A DNA stretch of 20,709 nt, taken from IMG/VR virus record IMGVR_UViG_3300024520_000585, positions 1-20,709 of that record; one strand, given 5' to 3'. Positions 1 through 7,805 of the stretch are shown piece by piece (position 1 is the stretch's first letter; every line of letters starts with the position of its first letter). Both the position numbers and the translations under genes were made by a program. Origin of the DNA: a virus. The notes beneath the pieces are model-generated. The model saw only the letters and a list, made by a program, of their open reading frames with translations, was not told the origin of the DNA and ran no database searches.

Positions 1-890
1 AGCTAGAGTTGGCTAGGTCGGCGGGAGGAGGGCAGGATCTTACAGCATTAGAACGGCAACTTGCTGCTACAGGATTACAGCCAGGTACTCCACAATACCA
101 GCAAGCAATGTGGAAGTTGCTTACAACTCCTAAGACTAATGTTGAGACTAATGTAACTACAGGTAAGAAAGAACGTATACCGATACCTGCAGGTGCTCCT
201 TCTGGTGCTATATGGAAGAATCCTGAAAAACCGGGAGAAGGTATGTTAGTACCTGATCCTAACAGCCCAACTCAGATGAGAGAAGTACCACACACGGTTG
301 CTACAGCATCTACCGCAGGAGAAGCAACAAAGGAAGCACAAATACAGAGTGTTGGTGGTATGTTGTCTCGATATGGGCAACTATTAGATGCAGATGATAC
401 AGATCAATTATCTGGAATGGGCGGACTCTGGACAAAATGGCGTGCAAGACCAGAGTGGCAATCAGCTACCGCAGATAGTGTAGCAAATTTCTTTGGAAAC
501 GAAATAACGCCAGATGCTGCTGAAGCAATTGTTCTTAGTAGTAAGATCGAGAAAGAACTAATAGCAGCAATGAGAGGCGCTGCTGTAGGCCCAGAAGAAG
601 AAAAGAATTTTGTACCTAGTTTACCTGTACTTGGTACACCTAAAATGGTACAAAAAATAAACGCTAAAATTACTGAGGCTAATATAGAGTATCTTAATGA
701 GCGTGCAGAATATAATCGAGGTAGACGTAATGTTATGCCTACCTTGCCTGAGTATGAGCAGATAAGATTAGAGGCTACACAGGGAAGTAGTCCACAATCT
801 GCGACTCCAGGGGCTGTAAACAATTCAGATGCTGCCAGAAGAGCACGAGTAGAAGCTTACTTACCAGGAGTATTTAATAATGCCCCTTAA
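1..890 (+). CDS. Virion-type protein, 5'-truncated by the window edge
   Basis: The frame is open at the left edge (codons at 3-5 and 6-8 are sense), so the real start lies outside; the TTG at 9 is only the first possible start inside the window. About 293 residues are visible. The protein is soluble, rich in Ala, Gln, Pro and Gly, with no membrane segment. Residues ~180-240 hold a helical charged stretch (AMRGAAVGPEEEKNF, then NAKITEANIEYLNERAEYNR) of the kind seen at the C-termini of phage internal virion or DNA-ejection proteins. The following gene starts inside its last codons (overlap 880-890), as in co-expressed late genes. No enzyme motif is visible. Structural or ejection protein is an inference from composition and the next gene; the reality of the coding region is not in doubt. 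Confidence 0.75.
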   Translation, partial: LELARSAGGGQDLTALERQLAATGLQPGTPQYQQAMWKLLTTPKTNVETNVTTGKKERIPIPAGAPSGAIWKNPEKPGEGMLVPDPNSPTQMREVPHTVATASTAGEATKEAQIQSVGGMLSRYGQLLDADDTDQLSGMGGLWTKWRARPEWQSATADSVANFFGNEITPDAAEAIVLSSKIEKELIAAMRGAAVGPEEEKNFVPSLPVLGTPKMVQKINAKITEANIEYLNERAEYNRGRRNVMPTLPEYEQIRLEATQGSSPQSATPGAVNNSDAARRARVEAYLPGVFNNAP

Positions 891-2703
891 TACTGAAAAT
901 ATGACAGCCCAAGACGCTGGTGATGTAGCCTGGGCGATAACTCAAATTGGCGATGTTAAAAATATGGCTAACTGGAATGAGTCTCAGTTAGCCAGGCTAC
1001 AAGCAGGAATAGATTACTTTGATAATACTTTTGGTTTAGAGAATGGTCCGAAAGTCTATCAAATGGCTATGCAAGGGGCAGAAGCTACAGACAAGAAAGA
1101 TGTTCTAAAGTATGAACAACAACTTGTAAAGCATGTAAATTCTCTTGCTGCCCTTGCACCAACAACTCCACCAGAATTTGAACCTGATACTGGTGCTGCT
1201 TTTAATAAAGGACTACAGTCTGCATTAGCCGGATACTTCCCTGACAATGAAGCTAATAAAGCATTGGTTAGAGAAGCACAAGCAAGGTCAGAACAGAATC
1301 CTATTGCTGCAGGTGCAGGAAAGTTTATAGGTGGAATGTTACCTGCTGTTGGTGTTGAAATGGCCTTGGGTAAAATTCCTGGTGTAGGTAAAGCACTTAA
1401 TAAAGTAATACCAGGTAAAGGTTTTAAAGCTCTTGCTGCACGGGAAATGTTAATGAATCAAGGTCCGACTGCACGAGCTATAGCTGCAGGCGGTATTACA
1501 GGTGCTATTAATAGAGATGAAAATGCTTTAACAAATGCTGCATTTGGTGGTATATTTGCAAAAGGTGGGGAAGCTTTACTTGGACGTATGGCTACAAAGC
1601 CTAGTAATAGGAGTAAAGCAGATCAAACATTTATAAAGAAAATGGAAAAGAAAGGTTATTGGGCTAGTCCAGGTTTAGAATCTGGAAGAGCACAAGCTAT
1701 GATGCTAGACCAAGCATTAGAGAAGAGTGCGAATACTGCACATCAGGTTAAAGCTAGATTAGACCATAACAAACAGTTATTAACTGAAAGTGTAGCTGAA
1801 CAAATAGGTTTACCTTCAGGAACAAAGCATTTAGGTTTAGATGTAATTGATAGGCAACGAGAAGTATTAAATGATAAATTAGATACTTTTTATGCTAAGG
1901 TAAAACCTAATTTTAAACCTAAAGACTTAAGTATTATACAACAAATTAAAGACGATTATATAGATGTGATGGGAGAAGATATCCCTCGAGATCTAGAGAA
2001 AAGACTCAAGGCTTATACAAATACAGTTAAAAGACAAACACCATCAGAAGGAAATGAAAATATTCGAAAGCTTATTAAGATAACATCTGATAGAGCACAT
2101 TTTCATTATACAAACCAAGCTGGTAATCCAGAAGCTGCGAAAGGTTTTGATACTTTACATAAGTACTTAACCAAACGTATGGGAGATTTTGGTACTTCAA
2201 AACAAGAAGTTAAACAATGGAGAATTGATAGTGAACAGCAAGGATTACTACTAGATTTAGTTAAAACAGATAAAAATATGCTTACAACAGGTGAAGCAGA
2301 TCCTGCTGCAATAATGAAAATATTTAATGAAAGTGGGACACATAAAATTGCAGCTATTCGAAGACGGCAAGATATGTTTGATGCTGCTAAGTTTGCTTTA
2401 ATGCAAAGCAAATCGTTTATAAGTAGTCAAGCAATGCGGTCACGGTTAGGTCAATATTTTAGACCTAAACAGCGTACTTCGAATATGGGTACATTAGCTG
2501 ACTTAGCTTCATCTTCACAAATACCTCTTATATCTACAATACCTACTGCATGGTATCTTTCTCGAGGTGCAAAAGGTTTACTTCCATCGGGTGCAATACC
2601 ATTTGGCGGAAATGTAGGCGGGGCATATGGTGCAGCAGGTATGCCCAGCCTTGAATTTTTACCTGGCCTTCTCGGAGGAGGCGTAACAGAGGAAAACTTA
2701 TAA
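880..2703 (+). CDS. Putative internal virion / DNA-ejection protein
   Basis: A 607-residue protein starting at ATG 880, nine bases after AGGAG (866-870), overlapping the previous gene by 11 nt. Residues ~130-240 are unusually rich in Gly and Ala with amphipathic and hydrophobic stretches (GAGKFIGGMLPAVGVEMALG; IAAGGITGAI; AAFGGIFAKGGEALLG). The middle (~260-510) is charged and helical, and the C-terminus (~545-600) is again hydrophobic and Gly-rich (LLPSGAIPFGGNVGGAYGAA). This soluble-helical plus membrane-active Gly/Ala pattern is typical of phage proteins ejected with the DNA to form a channel across the envelope (P22 gp16/gp20, T7 gp15/gp16 type), but no specific family is recognised. No lytic transglycosylase motif is visible. 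The stop codon overlaps the convergent polymerase gene by 6 nt, leaving no room for a terminator. Its codons are more A/T-rich than those of the primase gene at 15996. Confidence 0.7.
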   Translation: MPLNTENMTAQDAGDVAWAITQIGDVKNMANWNESQLARLQAGIDYFDNTFGLENGPKVYQMAMQGAEATDKKDVLKYEQQLVKHVNSLAALAPTTPPEFEPDTGAAFNKGLQSALAGYFPDNEANKALVREAQARSEQNPIAAGAGKFIGGMLPAVGVEMALGKIPGVGKALNKVIPGKGFKALAAREMLMNQGPTARAIAAGGITGAINRDENALTNAAFGGIFAKGGEALLGRMATKPSNRSKADQTFIKKMEKKGYWASPGLESGRAQAMMLDQALEKSANTAHQVKARLDHNKQLLTESVAEQIGLPSGTKHLGLDVIDRQREVLNDKLDTFYAKVKPNFKPKDLSIIQQIKDDYIDVMGEDIPRDLEKRLKAYTNTVKRQTPSEGNENIRKLIKITSDRAHFHYTNQAGNPEAAKGFDTLHKYLTKRMGDFGTSKQEVKQWRIDSEQQGLLLDLVKTDKNMLTTGEADPAAIMKIFNESGTHKIAAIRRRQDMFDAAKFALMQSKSFISSQAMRSRLGQYFRPKQRTSNMGTLADLASSSQIPLISTIPTAWYLSRGAKGLLPSGAIPFGGNVGGAYGAAGMPSLEFLPGLLGGGVTEENL

Positions 2704-4566
2704 TTGGCCTACACTACCCCAGTTAGGGCCCACCTCCAACCCCATCCTAACTGGGACTTTAAGGCGAATGGCTGTCTCCATGATCGTACGTAGCTCTTCG
2801 AACTCCACGCGAAGATCTGGATGATAACTTAAGCAGATTTCATCATGTACGCTGATATGGGGATAGCCAGTTTTTTTGAATATACCAGACTTATAAGCAT
2901 CTAACATTCCTTTCTTCATTAAGTCTGCCGCACTACCTTGTAGCACACGATTGATAGCTTTATATGTGTCTGCTACTTGTATATTCCCACCCCACTTAGA
3001 CTGGGCTATAGGTAACAAATAAGCTTTACCTCTTAAGCCTGGCTTGTTCTCTTCCCACAGCCTAAATCTACTTTTTCTCCCAAGGATAGTCTGCACTTCA
3101 TACGGCGGTCTACTGGCTTCGATAGAGTAAGCCTTTAGCATGTTGGCCGCCGCTGGGAAGTTCTTTTGGTAGGTACGATATACTTCCTGTGCTCTACCCT
3201 TGGGATCTGGGTCATCGGGAAAGAATTGCGTAAGTTGAGCAGTAAGCTTTGTTTTACCCATTCCATAGAGTAATCCAAAGTTAATTGTTTTCATAGCAAT
3301 TCTAGGTATATTGCCACCCACTATTTTTCCTACCATAGCATGGAAGTCTGTATCTGCTTTTTGATATGCCGCAATAATTGTAGGATCTTCACTAAAGTGA
3401 GCAAACAACCGGTACTCAATTTGAGAATAATCCATAGAGGCAAATAACGGATAACCCTTCTCAGGGCAAAATATACCTCGTATAATCGGCGCCCATTGCG
3501 CATCTCTTTTTGGTATTTGTTGTCCATTAGGCTTTGAACAGCTAAACCTTCCGCTAATTGTTCCACCAGCATCACTTCTAAGAGGATGTAATGATGGATA
3601 TATTTTCCCATTAATCGACTTTCCCAATATTGCATTTTCAATGAAGGTTCCTCTTGCTTTTATAAGTTTACGTAAGTCTAGAACTTGACTAGCGATTGCA
3701 TGATTACAAGCATGGAGCCAGCTAGAAGTAAAACTAGGGTTACCCTTGTCAGTGTGCTCATAGTCTACTCCTACGTTGTTAAATAGTTTTGCTAAATCTT
3801 TACTAGAGTTTACATTTATTTTGATACCTGTAGTTTGTTGCAGTTGTATTTTCATTAGATGTTCTGCAGTAAGCATTTCATCCCGAACTTCCATAGCTGC
3901 AGGTTCATTTACTGGTAGCCCCCGCCTTCGCATATGAATCAGCAATGGAATTAACTCACATTCCATTACGAATAGATCCCATAGATTCTCTCGTTTAAGA
4001 GCGGGCCATTGACACTCGAAAATACGTAAAGGTAGCTCTGCATCTTTTATAGCATAGGGTGCAACGATACTCTCGGGCATTCTCCATAGATTCTCTCTTG
4101 GTTCCTTACTCCAGGGCCAATGCTCTTTATTATATTGCTCTATTTCACTCTTTGCTTTCGCTATCCCAAGGTAGTGCATTGCCAAAGCATCTAGAGAACT
4201 AGAGCGCCGCTTACCTTGACTAGTAAGCATGTTATCGTCTAGTAATGCTTCTGCGAACTGTATATCATATGGCGTCCCTGTGGGATATATTCCTAGTTCC
4301 GACAGCCAACCTAAGTCATATTGTAGGTTAGCACCGACAAGAGGTATTCCCGTTGATAAGGTATCACGAAGATATTGTATCACCTTGGGTATAGGGTCTT
4401 TGCCTATTGGAATATACCAACCTGGCTGTCCCTTTACAGCTAACGACACCCCCAATACATGACCTACTCCACGGCCCCAGCCCGGCCCGTCTTCTATGAG
4501 ATATGGGTCATAGGTCTCTGTGTCTAAAGCTATGAGTTTAGCGTCAGTTAAATTAGGTAGATTCAT
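2698..4566 (-). CDS. Family A DNA polymerase with 3'-5' exonuclease domain
   Basis: Replicative polymerase of the DNA Pol I family, 622 residues from ATG 4566 (GGA nine bases upstream, 14-nt overlap with the preceding gene). A longer TTG start at 4599 has no ribosome site and is less likely. Proofreading domain: D15 and E17 (IALDTET), D84 (NLQYD), Y171/D175 (YAIKD). Polymerase domain: TISGRFSCSKPNGQQIP at ~336-352, motif A DYSQIEYR with D379, motif B RIAMKTINFGLLYG with K426 and F430, and motif C VHDE with D575. There is no N-terminal 5'-3' flap nuclease, as in many phage enzymes. F430 occupies the E. coli Phe762 position, so discrimination against dideoxynucleotides is expected. Ligase, primase-helicase, helicase and SSB-type genes are in the same window. 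It ends convergently on the virion gene. Confidence 0.97.
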   Translation of the reverse strand: MNLPNLTDAKLIALDTETYDPYLIEDGPGWGRGVGHVLGVSLAVKGQPGWYIPIGKDPIPKVIQYLRDTLSTGIPLVGANLQYDLGWLSELGIYPTGTPYDIQFAEALLDDNMLTSQGKRRSSSLDALAMHYLGIAKAKSEIEQYNKEHWPWSKEPRENLWRMPESIVAPYAIKDAELPLRIFECQWPALKRENLWDLFVMECELIPLLIHMRRRGLPVNEPAAMEVRDEMLTAEHLMKIQLQQTTGIKINVNSSKDLAKLFNNVGVDYEHTDKGNPSFTSSWLHACNHAIASQVLDLRKLIKARGTFIENAILGKSINGKIYPSLHPLRSDAGGTISGRFSCSKPNGQQIPKRDAQWAPIIRGIFCPEKGYPLFASMDYSQIEYRLFAHFSEDPTIIAAYQKADTDFHAMVGKIVGGNIPRIAMKTINFGLLYGMGKTKLTAQLTQFFPDDPDPKGRAQEVYRTYQKNFPAAANMLKAYSIEASRPPYEVQTILGRKSRFRLWEENKPGLRGKAYLLPIAQSKWGGNIQVADTYKAINRVLQGSAADLMKKGMLDAYKSGIFKKTGYPHISVHDEICLSYHPDLRVEFEELRTIMETAIRLKVPVRMGLEVGPNWGSVGQL

Positions 4567-4747
4567 GTCGGTTATTCCAAACGTCTTTAGCTGCTGCAAT
4601 TATGATATCGTGCTGAGCTCTACTATTCCACCCATGAAGTGGATCTGGACCGGTGGCACCACAGTTGAGGCATTCGACCCATGGCTGGCCACGAATAATT
4701 TTACTCAGATCTTCTGATCCACAGAATGGACATGGTTTAAGTTTCAT
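4553..4747 (-). CDS. Lar-type zinc-ribbon protein (restriction-alleviation family)
   Basis: A 64-residue protein with two CxxC knuckles, C6/C9 (LKPCPFCGSE) and C26/C29 (VECLNCGATGP), followed by GWNSR. This is the recognisable layout of the Lar/restriction-alleviation family (PF14354-type): CPFCG, then W(V)xCxxCGAxGP, then a WN(R) box. In Rac prophage and related phages, Lar modulates type I restriction-modification to protect unmodified DNA; most phage members are assigned by sequence alone, so the activity here is inferred. ATG 4747 overlaps the HNH stop as ATGA (4744-4747), and its own end overlaps the polymerase start by 14 nt, so the three are probably translationally coupled. A generic zinc-ribbon of unknown role is the alternative. 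Confidence 0.85.
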   Translation of the reverse strand: MKLKPCPFCGSEDLSKIIRGQPWVECLNCGATGPDPLHGWNSRAQHDIIIAAAKDVWNNRHEST

Positions 4748-5427
4748 TTCTGTCTCCTATAGTAGAAAGGGTTCGGTGCTACAGCATCATCTTGTGAGAA
4801 ACGATTACCTTTACTGCTATTTTCAGATTTTGTTAATATCTGTAAATTATCAGCACAGTGTAATCCAGACACATTAACTCCTCGTATTGGTATGATATGA
4901 TCTACGTGACGTTGTATGCCATCTAGCTTTGTTAGCACATGTGCTTCTAAATAAAAGGCATCGATCTCAGCAGTCTCTTCTGCTGACTTTGCCCATTTAG
5001 GTAATGCCCTAAGCTTTTTTGCCTGATATCGTTGCTTGTTTGCGCTTGCTCGCTCTGGGTTATTTCTTGCCCAAGCATAGGCAGCTTCATTTGCAGTAGC
5101 TCGGCCTTCTTCTGTAGCTCTATATTTATGTACAGCTTCCCTTGCATAAGCTCGGCCCTCTGGTGTAGCTCTATTTTTATGATTGGCTAGGTTAGAAGCT
5201 TCCCTGCTACATTCTTTACACTTTAGATTTAACCCATCTTTTGCGCGTCTATCTATACCAAACTTGTCTATGCTTAAACATCTTTGACAAGTACTACATA
5301 TTTTATAGCCTGCCGGAACGTTAGCTCTAGCTTTATTTTTAGCTTTAGCTTTAACTCTCTTTTCAGCTCTTACTGTTTGATATGCTTGTGCAATCTGTTG
5401 TGCTATGTTTTGTTCTGTGACACTCAT
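4744..5427 (-). CDS. HNH homing-type endonuclease with N-terminal zinc finger
   Basis: A 227-residue protein. Residues 1-40 are a Lys/Arg/Ala-rich basic tail. A Cys4 finger follows (C44, C47, C70, C73: YKICSTCQRC and NLKCKECSREA), then repeated charged segments (~84-140, ATPEGRAYAREA / ATEEGRATANEA). The C-terminus is an HNH nuclease: VDHIIP (D176, H177), LHCADNLQILT (N194) and SSKGNRF (N208). HNH enzymes nick or cut DNA with one metal ion; free-standing phage ones are often mobile and sit beside DNA polymerase genes, as here. The gene has a 160-nt leader upstream, overlaps the Lar gene by 4 nt, and is homologous in layout to the HNH gene at 18182-18826. The reading frame is intact. Confidence 0.93.
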   Translation of the reverse strand: MSVTEQNIAQQIAQAYQTVRAEKRVKAKAKNKARANVPAGYKICSTCQRCLSIDKFGIDRRAKDGLNLKCKECSREASNLANHKNRATPEGRAYAREAVHKYRATEEGRATANEAAYAWARNNPERASANKQRYQAKKLRALPKWAKSAEETAEIDAFYLEAHVLTKLDGIQRHVDHIIPIRGVNVSGLHCADNLQILTKSENSSKGNRFSQDDAVAPNPFYYRRQK

Positions 5428-5455
5428 TTCTGTCTCCGAATTAAGGCTATATTAG

Positions 5456-5469
5456 TATATAGCGATATA
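5456..5469 (-). repeat. Dyad 14-mer TATATCGCTATATA, copy 1
   Basis: Read on the minus strand this is TATATCGCTATATA, a self-complementary sequence (TATAT/ATATA around a CGCT core) lying 28-41 nt upstream of the HNH start at 5427. An identical 14-mer occurs at 19987-20000. Its position in the leader fits an operator or part of a promoter, but no -35 box is clear. Confidence 0.45.
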
Positions 5470-5477
5470 CCCCTGGT

Positions 5478-5587
5478 CTCCTGTGAGCTCCTGTGAGCTC
5501 TCCGTTTTTTTAGCCTAGCTTACCCCCTTGCCTTTCTTTCCGGAGGCGACCACCGCCCCGTTTGGCCTGCCTGGTCGAGTTTTTTCA
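5478..5587 (-). other. GC-rich structured leader between ligase and HNH genes
   Basis: Non-coding. It has a tandem 10-mer CTGTGAGCTC twice (5481-5500, partial third unit at 5478-5480). It also has a dyad CGACCA (5547-5552) with TGGTCG (5572-5577), around a GC-rich core. On the minus strand a second hairpin, GGGGCG/CGCCTC with a 5-nt loop (5543-5559), overlaps the first, so the two folds exclude each other. No T-run follows, so it is not a canonical terminator. It is much more GC-rich than its surroundings. Function unknown; a processed or regulatory RNA leader of the HNH-Lar-polymerase set is possible. Confidence 0.45.
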
Positions 5588-6628
5588 TCAGCTTCTCCAC
5601 GCTTTTGCTATTGGATGGAAAGGTACTTCATCCTTCGTTAAGTAGGCATATTCTATAGTAACTACCCTACCAATATACTGTGGTGCATTCTCTGCTACTA
5701 AGTGTTTTTCATTATGTGTACCAGGTGCAGTAGCACTGAATTTCTTTCCATTTCTTACTTGCATGTGTAGTATACCCCAACCATCTGGTGAGGTAGTAAC
5801 ATCAATAACTATAAACTCTTTGTCTTGCCAAGCTTTGAGTTTAACTAATGTATTACTTCGCTTGCCATCTTCATACCCCATGTCGCCTATTCTTAAAATG
5901 GCCCCTTCGTATTTCTCTTCTCGAAACTGATCAAAATAAGATATAGCCATTTCATATGAGTCTACAGCTATAGTTTCTACTAATGCTGTATTGTGCCCAT
6001 ATCTATATTTTTCTAATATAGTTAACCTTTGTATAAATGGCTCAGGAGATACCATATCATATATATGATATTTTAGCCATTGTGTTCCTAACTGTTTTCT
6101 TTTAATCCAACTAACTATAGTCTGTAGTGATTCGCCATGTGCATATACTTCGCCATCTAATATAGTACCTTCTGGTATGTTTAGTTCTGCTAAGATATGA
6201 TCAATAGTTTTTATTCTTTTACCATTCCTAGTATATGCAATAAGTTCGCCCTCTATATTTGCAACTAGGCAACGGTTACCATCATACTTTCGCTGTATAA
6301 AAGCATCAGTATATTCTATATTTTTGACTTTCTTGAATGGCTGTGCCAACATAGGCCGGGGCAGCGCTATTGCGTTAGTTCGGCCGGACATAGCTTCCTC
6401 AATGTCCGTTACATAGCCCTTATCCAGTTGCTTATTAATCTTTGCAGCTATTTCCAATGCTACTTGCTCCATTATAGAGCGCCCGGACTGGTTAGCAATT
6501 ACTTGACTGGTTTTGTATTGTAATGCCCCTCCCAGTTGCCCCCAAGAGATAGTAAAGCCTTTCGTTTCTGCGTCTATGCCCCAAACCCGAAGATCGCCTT
6601 TTACATCTTTTGCAAATAAAGTAGTCAT
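5588..6628 (-). CDS. ATP-dependent DNA ligase with N-terminal WGR-like domain
   Basis: Seals nicks in duplex DNA through an enzyme-AMP intermediate. The 346 residues hold the nucleotidyltransferase motifs: motif I KYDGNR (K114 is the adenylated lysine), motif III LDGEV (158-161), motif IV EGAI (241-244) and motif V LVKLKAW (261-267). A short OB-fold region follows to residue 346. The N-terminal ~80 residues are not part of a minimal ligase. They show VWGIDAE, SWGQLGG, EQVALEIAAKINKQ and KGY, matching the WGR domain pattern (WG-R/Q-x-G, then a helix ending in K.GY) best known from PARP proteins. ATG 6628 overlaps the dCMP deaminase stop as ATGA. Ligase is firm; WGR is a motif-level call. Confidence 0.95.
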   Translation of the reverse strand: MTTLFAKDVKGDLRVWGIDAETKGFTISWGQLGGALQYKTSQVIANQSGRSIMEQVALEIAAKINKQLDKGYVTDIEEAMSGRTNAIALPRPMLAQPFKKVKNIEYTDAFIQRKYDGNRCLVANIEGELIAYTRNGKRIKTIDHILAELNIPEGTILDGEVYAHGESLQTIVSWIKRKQLGTQWLKYHIYDMVSPEPFIQRLTILEKYRYGHNTALVETIAVDSYEMAISYFDQFREEKYEGAILRIGDMGYEDGKRSNTLVKLKAWQDKEFIVIDVTTSPDGWGILHMQVRNGKKFSATAPGTHNEKHLVAENAPQYIGRVVTIEYAYLTKDEVPFHPIAKAWRS

Positions 6629-7017
6629 AGTAGTATTATCTCTATGTTAAAGTGATTGCAGATTTCATAAGTAAGCTCAGGCCTCCATTTAGCAGATGCC
6701 TCTTGTTTACTTACAACTCGTTGGATACCTATTTGTGCTAACTTAGCCATACAGTTACTGCAAGGTAATGTTGGCCAAATATAGGCAGTAATAGGTGATT
6801 GATTAGCTTGTAACATTGCATTCTCTTCTGCATGTATTGTTATAGCTAATCTATTTTGTTTGTTAAAATTATCTAAGCCTCTAGGATAACCATTATAACC
6901 GGTAGATATTATCCTATTACATTCATCGACGAGCACACATCCTACTTGGCGTTTAGGATCCTTACTCCACGATGCTATAAGCTTAGCCATAGCTAAGTAT
7001 CTTCTATGCCACTTCAT
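6625..7017 (-). CDS. Deoxycytidylate (dCMP) deaminase family zinc enzyme
   Basis: Converts dCMP to dUMP using a zinc-bound water. The 130 residues carry the zinc-deaminase signature: IHAEENA (His ligand and catalytic Glu) and PCSNC (two Cys ligands), after the family-typical SKDPKRQVGCVLVD and GYNGYPRG segments. The length suits the minimal enzyme, without the extra N-terminal zinc site of the T4 protein. It overlaps the TS homologue by 1 nt (TAATG) and the ligase by 4 nt. With an ordinary thymidylate synthase it would supply dUMP. Because the neighbour looks dCMP-specific, the two enzymes would draw on the same pool, as in T4, which has both a deaminase and a dCMP hydroxymethylase. Confidence 0.93.
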   Translation of the reverse strand: MKWHRRYLAMAKLIASWSKDPKRQVGCVLVDECNRIISTGYNGYPRGLDNFNKQNRLAITIHAEENAMLQANQSPITAYIWPTLPCSNCMAKLAQIGIQRVVSKQEASAKWRPELTYEICNHFNIEIILL

Positions 7018-7805
7018 TAGCCTGTATTCAGTAATGCGTTGATGGGTGGGTGAGATGTGTAGTCTTTCAATACAGCCATATTCGCTGTAAAGTTATCTAT
7101 AGTAGCCATAGGGTCTAGCATAAGTGTAGGCAAAGCATACGGCTTTCTTGCTACTTGCATCTTAACTAGTAACTCATGATTTTCATAGATATGACAATCC
7201 CCAAGGAAAGCATGTAGCATATTCGGCGTTAGATTACACTCTTGTGCTACTAATGACAGTAGAAGTGCATAATAGGCTATATCAAATGGTAAGCCTAACA
7301 TTAAATCTACACTTCGCATATTAAAACTTAGTGATAGTCCCCAGTCGTCCACATAGAACTGAAAAGCATAATGGCAAGGCGGTAGACATCCCAAGTGGAG
7401 CTCTCCTGGATTCCACATAGTTACAAGATGGCGGCGGCTTGTCGGATCTTCTTTGATATTGTCTACTACTTGACGTAGTTGATCTATACTACCTTGGGGA
7501 CCTTGCCAATCACGCATTTGTGGGCCATACACTCTACCCATATCTGTGTCACCAGACCAGCGTTTGGCATCTTGTAACCATATAGCTGAGCCCATCTTAC
7601 TTGCATCTGTTTCAGCTCGTAAAAAGCCTGCTAACTCATTAGCACAGCTTTTAAAATATAACTTCTTTGTAGTTACTGCTGGAAAAGTATCAGCTATACT
7701 GATGGCAAAGTGCTGTCCAAATTTAGATATAGTTGGTCCAGCTCTGGTATTTCGCCGATTTCCAGATAGTAGTACTTTATCCAGAAGGGCAAGATAGTTA
7801 TACAT
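7017..7805 (-). CDS. Thymidylate-synthase homologue, predicted dCMP (hydroxy)methyltransferase
   Basis: A 262-residue member of the ThyA fold, almost the length of E. coli ThyA (264). Seen: SRRHLVTMWNP (R124/R125, phosphate binding across the dimer), LPPCH with nucleophile C144, VYGPQMRDW, RSVDLMLGLPF, GDCHIYENH and C-terminal HPPI. At residue 175 (codon GAT, plus strand 7281-7283) it has Asp, exactly 31 residues after the catalytic Cys, where thymidylate synthases have Asn (E. coli N177). Asp here is the known switch to dCMP: T4 dCMP hydroxymethylase has it, and an Asn-to-Asp mutant of L. casei TS methylates dCMP. W76, matching the folate-contacting Trp of TS, is retained, so 5-methyl-dCMP is at least as likely as 5-hydroxymethyl-dCMP. 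The fold assignment is firm; the substrate is inferred. It sits between the pyrophosphatase-like genes and the deaminase. Confidence 0.93.
   Translation of the reverse strand: MYNYLALLDKVLLSGNRRNTRAGPTISKFGQHFAISIADTFPAVTTKKLYFKSCANELAGFLRAETDASKMGSAIWLQDAKRWSGDTDMGRVYGPQMRDWQGPQGSIDQLRQVVDNIKEDPTSRRHLVTMWNPGELHLGCLPPCHYAFQFYVDDWGLSLSFNMRSVDLMLGLPFDIAYYALLLSLVAQECNLTPNMLHAFLGDCHIYENHELLVKMQVARKPYALPTLMLDPMATIDNFTANMAVLKDYTSHPPINALLNTG

Noticed and set aside
4567-4599. TTG start extending the polymerase by 11 residues
   Set aside because: ATG 4566 has a better ribosome site and the family sequence begins right after it.
5501-5515. T-run near 5504-5511 as a terminator
   Set aside because: It is on the plus strand, where no plus transcript ends nearby, and no stem directly precedes it.
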